Shown here piece by piece: positions 24,611-30,500 of a stretch of 39,300 bases of DNA. The notes beneath the pieces were generated by a model. It ran no database searches. It was given only the letters and a program-made list of their open reading frames with translations, and was not told the origin of the DNA. Origin of the DNA: Tychonema litorale BBK16 (lineage in GTDB: Bacteria > Cyanobacteriota > Cyanobacteriia > Cyanobacteriales > Microcoleaceae); contig NZ_JAKJHX010000014.1 of the NCBI RefSeq assembly GCF_021648855.1, positions 24,175 through 63,474 of the forward strand, given 5' to 3'. The position numbers were made by a program, and so were the translations under genes. How positions within the stretch are numbered: the first letter of the stretch is position 1; every line of letters begins with the position of its first letter.

Positions 24611-25948
24611 ATGACGGCGAAACTATTAGCAGAACGCTACGAAGTACAGCGGCAACTGGGAAAACAAACAGGTCGCCAAACGCTGCGGGCTCGTGATTTG
24701 CAAACTCAAGAATTAGTTGTCATCAAACAGCTATTCCTCGGTAGCGATTTTGAATGGCAAGACCTCAAGCTATTTGAACGGGAAGCCGAAACTTTAAAAG
24801 CACTAGATTACCCAGCAATTCCTCGCTACCTCGACTACCTGGAAATTGACGAACCAAACAGTAAAGGATTTGCCCTAGTACAGACTTATGTAGAGGGAAA
24901 AACTTTGGAAGAGCATTTGCTATCTGGCCGTACTTTTAGCGAAAGCGAGGTCAAAGAATTAGCTCAATCTCTGTTAGAAATTTTGATTTATTTGCACAAG
25001 CAAGATCCACCTGTGATTCACCGCGATATTAAACCGAGTAATATTTTACTGCATAGCAGATCCGGCAACAGTGTCGGACAAATTTATTTAGTTGATTTCG
25101 GTTCGGTGCAGAACCAAGCTGCAAAGTTTGGCGGCACAATTACAGTTGTGGGAACTTACGGATATATGGCACCAGAACAATTTGGCGGGCGATCCGTTCC
25201 TGCTTCTGACCTTTATGCTTTAGGTGCAACTTTAATTTATTTAGTGACGGGTTTGCATCCCACGGAACTGTCGCAGCAGGATTTGAAAATTCAATTTGCC
25301 GATCGCGCAACGCATTTCAATCCTAGTTTAATTGATTGGCTGGAATGGATGACAGAACCGAGCTTGGAAAAACGGTTATCTTCGGCTGAGGAAGCATTGC
25401 GATCGCTCGAATTGCCCCGCCAGATATCTAAAAATATTATGGCATTGCAGCCGCAAGGTAGCGAGATTAAATTAACAAAAAATTATGAAGCGATTGAGAT
25501 TGTAATTCCGCCAAAAGGAGTCGGTTTTGGTTTAGTTTTCTTGTTGGCGACGGAAGTTGCTGCGAGTCTCAGATTGTGGAGCATTTATGACCGTCTACTA
25601 GATAGGCAATTTTGGGTGACGATATTAGGATTTTTAATGGTGGGTGTAATAATGTATTTGTTTGCACTGTTTCGGGAATTGCATCTCAGAATCGATCGCC
25701 AGCAAATATCCTATAACGGCCATCTGTTGGGGTTGAAATGGAATTATTGCCGCTCCTCCCCCAGACAGGATATTTGTCGCTTAGAAATTAAAAAAATTGG
25801 AGGATATCAAGCTTCTCAGATGATTGTTACAGCGGGAAAATCAAAATATAAACTAGGACAAAAGCAGGGACTAAGTGCATCAGAAATCGAGTGGTTAACA
25901 AGTGAACTTAGCCAGTGGTTAAAATTGAAAATTATTGTAAAAACCTGA
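24611..25948 (+). CDS. Ser/Thr protein kinase with PH-like membrane tail (kinase 2)
   Basis: About 445 residues. The kinase domain is a paralogue of kinase 1: LGKQTGRQTLRARD, VVIKQL, HRDIKPSN, DFGSVQ, GTYGYMAPEQF. The tail differs: only two membrane spans (GFGLVFLLATEVAASL; WVTILGFLMVGVIMYLFAL), then about 95 residues that look like a small beta-rich, PH-like domain (LHLRIDRQQISYNGHLLGLK). AAGG about 8 bp before the ATG at 24611 decides the start over the upstream ATG at 24566. The stop converges with ccaR. Probable operon with kinase 1. Substrate unknown. Confidence 0.92.
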   Translation: MTAKLLAERYEVQRQLGKQTGRQTLRARDLQTQELVVIKQLFLGSDFEWQDLKLFEREAETLKALDYPAIPRYLDYLEIDEPNSKGFALVQTYVEGKTLEEHLLSGRTFSESEVKELAQSLLEILIYLHKQDPPVIHRDIKPSNILLHSRSGNSVGQIYLVDFGSVQNQAAKFGGTITVVGTYGYMAPEQFGGRSVPASDLYALGATLIYLVTGLHPTELSQQDLKIQFADRATHFNPSLIDWLEWMTEPSLEKRLSSAEEALRSLELPRQISKNIMALQPQGSEIKLTKNYEAIEIVIPPKGVGFGLVFLLATEVAASLRLWSIYDRLLDRQFWVTILGFLMVGVIMYLFALFRELHLRIDRQQISYNGHLLGLKWNYCRSSPRQDICRLEIKKIGGYQASQMIVTAGKSKYKLGQKQGLSASEIEWLTSELSQWLKLKIIVKT

Positions 25949-26022
25949 GATTCCGCGTAGCGATCGAATGCTAAGACTGAAAATATCTGTCGATCGCCCA
26001 AACTAACAATTCCCCTCTCAAC

Positions 26023-26046
26023 CTGTGGGATGGGCGTCCCGCCTGT
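26023..26046. repeat. Short palindromic repeat between kinase 2 and ccaR
   Basis: The segment TGTGGGATGGGCGTCCCGCC forms a small stem (GGGAT/GTCCC-type) in the 124-bp convergent gap. It resembles the many GTGGGA...TCCCGCC dispersed fragments in cyanobacteria. It may contribute to termination from either side. Confidence 0.45.
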
Positions 26047-26072
26047 CTGCTGTATTTTCCCGATCGCAATTT

Positions 26073-26798
26073 TCAACCTGTGATTTTCAATTCCAGAGGA
26101 TTGTTCATCAAATTTGTAGTAGAACCTGATTGCTTCAGACGATAGCCCATGCTGTGAACCGTCTCAATTAAATCTTCAGTTGATCCAGCAGCTTTGAGCT
26201 TTTGGCGCAAACCTCTAATGTGAACTTTTACGGTATTTTCTTCGGGTGGAGATTCCAACGACCAGACGTGTTCAATCATGACACTTCGACTGAGAACACG
26301 GCGACCATTTCGCAACAAAAGTTCTAGAAGCGCGTATTCTTTGGGCGTGAGATGAAGTGGAATGTGTCCATAACTAACTTCATAGGTGCTGGGATTGAGC
26401 CGAATTTCTTCCCATTCCAAAATCGGCGGGGCCGTGGTACTTCCCCGACGCAATAAGGCTCGAATTCGAGCAAATAGCTTTTGCAAATCCACAGGCTTGA
26501 CCACATAATCATCGGCTCCAGCATCAAGCCCATTAATTTCATCACTGAGGGTGTCACGAGCTGTGATCATGAGGACAGGCATAGTATAGCCATGCGATCG
26601 CAATCGATGACACAAGCTAATACCATCGAGTTCTGGTAACATCAAATCTAGAAGCAGCAAATCATAATTGAGCATATTGGCTTGATGCCATCCAGATTCC
26701 CCGTCGGTAACAATATCAACAACATAGCGCTGGTCTGTTAGGGCTTCCGCCAAGGTTTCTGCAAGGCGCAGATCGTCTTCAACCAAGAGAATCCTCAT
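26073..26798 (-). CDS. ccaR: CcaR, OmpR-type response regulator of chromatic acclimation
   Basis: A 241-residue response regulator. The receiver domain (1-115) has acidic residues D8/D9, phospho-acceptor D51 (LLLLDLMLPELDG), T in MITARD and K in VVKPVD. The winged-helix OmpR/PhoB effector domain (about 130-225) includes LTPKEYALLELLLRNGRRVL and TVKVHIRGLRQKLKAAG. As I recall it, Synechocystis CcaR is closely similar throughout (MRILLVEDD, LPELDGI, GRRVLSRS, LESPPEE, IETVH) and uses the same D51. It should be phosphorylated by CcaS under green light and activate the cpeC promoter through the G-box in the adjacent divergent gap. Confidence 0.93.
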   Translation of the reverse strand: MRILLVEDDLRLAETLAEALTDQRYVVDIVTDGESGWHQANMLNYDLLLLDLMLPELDGISLCHRLRSHGYTMPVLMITARDTLSDEINGLDAGADDYVVKPVDLQKLFARIRALLRRGSTTAPPILEWEEIRLNPSTYEVSYGHIPLHLTPKEYALLELLLRNGRRVLSRSVMIEHVWSLESPPEENTVKVHIRGLRQKLKAAGSTEDLIETVHSMGYRLKQSGSTTNLMNNPLELKITG

Positions 26799-27053
26799 AG
26801 GACAGAGGCTGGGGGAGAGTAAAAAGCAACTGAGTGATTTGATAAAAGATTGACTGAGCCAACCTCATCGATCTGCAAATAGGGCGATCGGCATTACTCA
26901 CTCGTAAGAATTGTATTAGAATTTGGGCCTAAAACTTGATCGATAGTTGATGGAGATATCAATAAGTTTTGACTCAAGGGGGGTCAGAAACCATCGGCAA
27001 ACGCTTTCTTAAAAAATATTGCTAAAAATCAAGATTTATTACCGATTGAAAAT

Positions 27054-27075
27054 CTTTCCGATTTCTTTACCGTTT
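27054..27075 (+). promoter_or_regulatory. CcaR-binding G-box direct repeat
   Basis: CTTTCCGATTT at 27054-27064 is followed immediately by CTTTACCGTTT at 27065-27075, a direct repeat with an 11-bp period. The G-box consensus described for CcaR targets in Nostoc punctiforme and Synechocystis is CTTTNCNATTT. The first half matches perfectly and the second has one mismatch. A third, weaker half-site, TTACCGATT, lies at 27039-27047. The spacing of one helical turn fits a head-to-tail dimer of an OmpR-type regulator. It lies about 110 bp before the cpeC ATG. Confidence 0.88.
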
Positions 27076-27076
27076 T

Positions 27077-27107
27077 CTGACTCATTCCTTTACTTGTGAT
27101 ATGTAAT
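27077..27107 (+). promoter_or_regulatory. Candidate cpeC promoter (-35/-10)
   Basis: A weak -35-like CTGACT (27077-27082) directly abuts the G-box, and TGTAAT (27102-27107) is a 5/6 match to the -10 consensus. The spacing is 19 bp, longer than ideal, which suits an activator-dependent promoter with the regulator next to RNA polymerase. The transcription start would be near 27114. Assigned by eye. Confidence 0.45.
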
Positions 27108-27182
27108 TCTGGGTTGCATAAGCAATTGGATGGGGCAAATTCTCCCACCCTTTTTATTCTTAATTTTGGAGATTACTGTTAA

Positions 27183-28043
27183 ATGGCTTTTGGACCAGCT
27201 TCAAGATTGGGAGTTAGCCTGTTTGATGAAACCCCACCACTTGAGTGGGTTATAGGCAACTCAAATGAAGACCTTGAAATCATCATTAAGGCAGTCTATC
27301 GGCAAGTTTTGGGAAATGCCTATGTGATGGAAAGCGAACGCCTTAGCGTTCCTGAATCACAGTTTAAGCGAGGTGAACTGACTGTGCGGGATTTTGTGCG
27401 GCAGGTGGCAAAGTCTGACTTATATCGATCGCGATTTTTCGATAGTTGTCCTCGTTATCGGGCGATCGAACTCAACTTCAGACATCTACTGGGTCGTCCT
27501 CCCCTGGATCTGGAAGAAATGCGGTCAAAAAGTACCATTCTGGATACTCAGGGCTTTGAGGCTGAGATCGATTCTTATCTCGACAGCGATGAATACCAGA
27601 ATACGTTTGGAGATGACATTGTTCCCTACATCCGGGGATACAAAACCGAAGCTTGTCAAAGCATGGTGCAGTTTACCCATACCTTCGAGTTGGTGCGAGG
27701 TGCTTCTAGCAGCAGCTTGAAGGGCAATCTGGCAGGTAAGAGTCCACGTTTGAATTCCCTGGTGATTCAGGGAACGCCAACCGCCGTAATTTCTCCAGCC
27801 AGCAGTGGATCGACTTTCCGCAATCCCTTGGGTAGTACCCGGACTCGTCATGGTGCGGGAGCGGATGAAAACGGGAAAGTCTACCGCATTGAAGTTACAG
27901 GCTATCGCGCAAATGTGGTGAATCGGGTTTCCAAGTTTCGTCGCAGTAACCAGGTTTACCTGGTACCGTTCAACGATCTATCCGAAACTTATCAACGAAT
28001 TCACAAACAGGGTGGCGTGATCGCTAGTATCACTGTTGTCTAG
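27183..28043 (+). CDS. cpeC: CpeC, phycoerythrin-associated rod linker
   Basis: 286 residues, the same length as the 31.8-kDa phycoerythrin rod linker CpeC (from memory). Residues about 18-180 are the phycobilisome linker domain: IIKAVYRQVLGNAYVMESER, LTVRDFVRQVAKSDLYRSRF, ELNFRHLLGRPP, GFEAEIDSYLDSDEYQ. Residues about 232-286 are the CpcD-like capping domain (VYRIEVTGYRANVVN, RSNQVYLVPF, QGGVIASITVV). The N-terminus MAFGPASRLGVSLFDETPP is typical of CpeC/PecC linkers. It joins phycoerythrin hexamers in the rod. GGAG lies 11 bp before the ATG. It is the first gene downstream of the G-box. cpeA and cpeB are not in this window. Confidence 0.9.
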   Translation: MAFGPASRLGVSLFDETPPLEWVIGNSNEDLEIIIKAVYRQVLGNAYVMESERLSVPESQFKRGELTVRDFVRQVAKSDLYRSRFFDSCPRYRAIELNFRHLLGRPPLDLEEMRSKSTILDTQGFEAEIDSYLDSDEYQNTFGDDIVPYIRGYKTEACQSMVQFTHTFELVRGASSSSLKGNLAGKSPRLNSLVIQGTPTAVISPASSGSTFRNPLGSTRTRHGAGADENGKVYRIEVTGYRANVVNRVSKFRRSNQVYLVPFNDLSETYQRIHKQGGVIASITVV

Positions 28044-28061
28044 TTAAGAACTGGTCAATCG

Positions 28062-28096
28062 ATTTTAGATTTTAGATTTTAGATTTTAGATTTTAG
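28062..28096. repeat. Heptamer STRR, ATTTTAG x5 (cpeC-cpeD gap)
   Basis: Five perfect copies of ATTTTAG begin 18 bp after the cpeC stop. Same heptamer as at 11717-11737. Confidence 0.92.
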
Positions 28097-28152
28097 GTTG
28101 AAGAATTCTCCGGGGGCTTGTGATGAGGATTCGGAGCTTTGCTTCAATAGAG

Positions 28153-28187
28153 TCAACAATCAACAATCAACAATCAACAATCAACAA
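28153..28187. repeat. Heptamer STRR, TCAACAA x5 (cpeC-cpeD gap)
   Basis: Five perfect copies of TCAACAA, a second and different STRR in the same 222-bp gap. It is followed at 28197-28222 by a piece of the ATTCCGG...GGAATTGATAT stem that also begins the composite repeats at 12787 and 33188. Confidence 0.92.
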
Positions 28188-28265
28188 TCAACCATTATTC
28201 CGGTGTAACTGGAATTGATATCAGTCCTGTATTACCCCAACTATCTGTAGAGGAGATTAATTGTA

Positions 28266-29015
28266 ATGGCAGATTCGACATATGAACTGTGGCCAACCAG
28301 TGGTGTAGATGAAGTTCAGGCTGTAATTCGTGCAGTCTATAAGCAGGTTTTGGGCAATCCCCATGTGATGGAAAGCGAACGTTTGGTATCTGCGGAATCT
28401 CAATTGAGCGATCGCACCATCTCCGTCCGTGAATTTGTGCGGTTGGTTGCTAAATCTGATTTCTATAGCACTCGCTACTTTCAAAAATGTGCTCCCTACC
28501 GATTTGTAGAACTCAATTTTCTGCACATACTAGGCCGTGCGCCCCAAGATCAAACGGAAATTTCCGAACACATTATCCGCTGTGTTGAGCAAGGCTACGC
28601 TGCCGAAATTGACTCCTATATTGACAGCGACGAGTATCAATCCGCTTTTGGTGAAAACGTTGTTCCCTATTACCGAGGCAGAAGCAGCGAAGCAAATACC
28701 AAACAAGTCGGCTACAACCGGATGTCTGCTCTCGATCGCGGTTTCGCCCAAATCGACAGTGCCGTCAAAGCATCTCAGTTAGTCTACGCCGTTGCCACCA
28801 ACAGCGCCAACACCATCAAGCCTGCAACCAGTCGAGGAGGCGCTTATGTCGCAACCGAAAAGATGTTCAAGATTGTGGTAACAGGGTCTAAATTCGACAG
28901 ACCTCGGCGCCGCAGTAGCACGACATACATTGTGCAAGGAAACCATATGACTCCCCAAATTCAGAGGATTAATCGCACCTCTGGCAAAATTGTGAGCATC
29001 ACGGAGATTAGCTAA
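28266..29015 (+). CDS. cpeD: CpeD-like phycoerythrin rod linker
   Basis: 249 residues, the size of the 27.9-kDa phycoerythrin linker CpeD (from memory); CpeE is the alternative. The linker domain (about 15-170) shows VIRAVYKQVLGNPHVMESER, SVREFVRLVAKSDFYSTRYF, ELNFLHILGRAPQDQ and YAAEIDSYIDSDEYQ. The CpcD-like domain (about 195-249) shows FKIVVTGSKFDRPRRRS and RINRTSGKIVSITEIS. It should link a second phycoerythrin hexamer to the rod. AGGAG (28251-28255) lies 10 bp before the ATG. It is separated from cpeC by 222 bp of repeats, unusually wide for an operon. Confidence 0.85.
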   Translation: MADSTYELWPTSGVDEVQAVIRAVYKQVLGNPHVMESERLVSAESQLSDRTISVREFVRLVAKSDFYSTRYFQKCAPYRFVELNFLHILGRAPQDQTEISEHIIRCVEQGYAAEIDSYIDSDEYQSAFGENVVPYYRGRSSEANTKQVGYNRMSALDRGFAQIDSAVKASQLVYAVATNSANTIKPATSRGGAYVATEKMFKIVVTGSKFDRPRRRSSTTYIVQGNHMTPQIQRINRTSGKIVSITEIS

Positions 29016-29070
29016 ATAGTTGACAGTTGACAGTGGACAATGGACAGCAAAAACCGAAATCTGATTTTCG

Positions 29071-29112
29071 CTGTTAACTGTTAACTGTTAACTGTTAACT
29101 GTTAACTGTTAA
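29071..29112. repeat. Heptamer STRR, CTGTTAA x6 (cpeD-cpeR gap)
   Basis: Six perfect copies of CTGTTAA, flanked by GTTGACAGT/GTCAACTGTTT-type sequence on both sides (29021-29032 and 29116-29125, again at 29153-29168). The flanks are partly self-complementary, so the leader of cpeR can fold. Confidence 0.9.
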
Positions 29113-29179
29113 CAGTCAACTGTTTAAATTCCCATCCTCAAACCTCGCGCTCAACTGTCAACTGTTTAACCGATCGACC

Positions 29180-29512
29180 ATGAGTCTCACACTCAACCAT
29201 ATAAGAATGTTGCCACCACAAGCCCAAAAAAAGTTGCAATGCTGGATTCGCAGCCGTCATTTAATTTGTTCTGGCAACTTTTATATCTTTGAGACTATAG
29301 ACTATAGCGCGATTGAGCGATTTACAGAGTCTATTACGGCTTTAGGAGGAACATTAATCTCGGTTGATGCGATCGGCAAAATTTGGATGGGCGATCATCG
29401 TCAAGTCATTCTATATCGTGCCAAAGCCAGTTTGCATACGCCTTGTCATAACCTCAAGCAATACTGGTTTAAATATGGCAGTTTTCATACTCGATTCGAT
29501 CCAAGTTGTTGA
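29180..29512 (+). CDS. cpeR: CpeR, activator of phycoerythrin genes
   Basis: 110 residues from the first ATG, or 101 from the ATG at 29207 (MLPPQAQKKLQ), which may be the true start because family members, as I recall, begin that way. The body carries IRSRHLICSGNFYIFETIDY, ALGGTLISVDAIGKIWMGDH, RQVILYRAKASLHTP and KQYWFKYGSFHTRFDPS, which I recognise as CpeR. CpeR is required for expression of the cpeBA phycoerythrin operon in Fremyella and lies in an operon with cpeC and cpcG2 in Nostoc punctiforme. Here it would pass the green-light signal from CcaR on to phycoerythrin genes elsewhere in the genome. There is no obvious Shine-Dalgarno at either start. Confidence 0.87.
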   Translation: MSLTLNHIRMLPPQAQKKLQCWIRSRHLICSGNFYIFETIDYSAIERFTESITALGGTLISVDAIGKIWMGDHRQVILYRAKASLHTPCHNLKQYWFKYGSFHTRFDPSC

Positions 29513-29603
29513 TCTTGGCGACACTGGTTAGCCCAGGATATTTTCGATCTGAAGCTTATCCAATCAATCCAGTTTGTCTAAATTTAAAGTACAGGATAAT
29601 TTC

Positions 29604-30359
29604 ATGACTCTTCCCCTTTTAACCTATTCCCCATCCTCTCAAAATCAGCGCGTCGCAGGCTACGAAGTTCGTGGTGATGAACAACCAAGAATTTACACCA
29701 CCGAAAATATCCTCTCAGCGGGGGAGATGGATACCCTAATTCACTGTGCCTACCGCCAGATATTTCACGAACAACAGATGCTTGCTAGCAATCGGCAACG
29801 GCTTTTGGAGTCTCAACTGAGGATTGGTCAAATTACAGTTAAAGATTTCATTCGAGGATTAGCTGTTTCTGATTCATTTCGGCGGCTAGTCTACGATAGT
29901 AATAATAACTATCGCTTTGTGCAAATATGTATCCAGCGGATTTTAGGTCGTGAAGTGTATAGCGATCGCGAAAAGATAGCTTGGTCGATCGTTCTGGCAA
30001 CAAAAGGCTTGCCAGGGTTTATTAATGACTTGCTAAATAGCGAAGAATATTTGACAAACTTTGGTGAAGACACGGTTCCCTATCAACGGCGACGGATTCT
30101 GCCCCAGCGTAGTCAAGGCGACTTGCCCTTTGAGCGCATGGCTCGTTATGGCATAGATTATCGCAACAAACTTCCCCAATCTAGTTTCAGTGGTGCGTGG
30201 ATGCCGATTCAAAGGGCCGATGGTTTGTTTACTCAAAACGAACGGTTTGATTTTCAGACCTTCGTGGAACGAGCTAATGGGCCAATGGTTGCAGCATTGT
30301 TGTTGCCTATTTCGGGCATCGTAATTGTCATGTTGGCCATTGCGATCGGCAATCAGTAG
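29604..30359 (+). CDS. cpcL: CpcL (CpcG2-type), membrane-anchored rod linker
   Basis: About 251 residues. The start [22 protein letters not shown] is the CpcG-family N-terminus; the frame opens 10 codons earlier at a TTG, but AGGA lies 8-9 bp before the ATG at 29604. The linker domain (about 40-185) shows [52 protein letters not shown] and [20 protein letters not shown]. The last 25 residues are a hydrophobic helix ([20 protein letters not shown]), which defines CpcL rather than core-binding CpcG1. CpcL anchors rod-only phycobilisomes to thylakoid membranes near photosystem I. It is the classic CcaR target in Synechocystis. Confidence 0.93.
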   Translation: MTLPLLTYSPSSQNQRVAGYEVRGDEQPRIYTTENILSAGEMDTLIHCAYRQIFHEQQMLASNRQRLLESQLRIGQITVKDFIRGLAVSDSFRRLVYDSNNNYRFVQICIQRILGREVYSDREKIAWSIVLATKGLPGFINDLLNSEEYLTNFGEDTVPYQRRRILPQRSQGDLPFERMARYGIDYRNKLPQSSFSGAWMPIQRADGLFTQNERFDFQTFVERANGPMVAALLLPISGIVIVMLAIAIGNQ

Positions 30360-30387
30360 TTAGTATACGACTGAGGCACGGGTGGTC

Positions 30388-30451
30388 AGAAACCGGGTTT
30401 TTGCCGAAAAGATGCGTTACAGCGCGCAGATTTGGTAAAAACCCGGTTTCT
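30388..30451. terminator. Hairpin between cpcL and ccaS, terminator-like
   Basis: 15-bp perfect arms AGAAACCGGGTTTTT (30388-30402) and AAAAACCCGGTTTCT (30437-30451) with a 34-bp loop, 28 bp after the cpcL stop. A single-arm copy of the same sequence is at 579-593, so this is a dispersed repeat that may also reduce read-through from the linker operon into ccaS. Confidence 0.6.
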
Positions 30452-30500
30452 TTGATACTTATCTAAACAAGCGAGATCAATTCTCCTATTCCTAATTCCT

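Larger units (their letters stand above)
26799..27182. other. Divergent regulatory gap ccaR-cpeC
   Basis: 384 bp between the two start codons. It holds the G-box direct repeat and a candidate cpeC promoter (listed separately), and presumably the ccaR promoter on the other strand near 26800-26900, for which I see no clear boxes. A GCGATCG site occurs at about 26883. Unlike most gaps in this island it has no STRR. Confidence 0.7.

Noticed and set aside
28153..28187. CRISPR-like regular repeats in the cpeC-cpeD gap
   Set aside because: The units are contiguous 7-mers without spacers, an STRR and not a CRISPR array. No cas genes are present.
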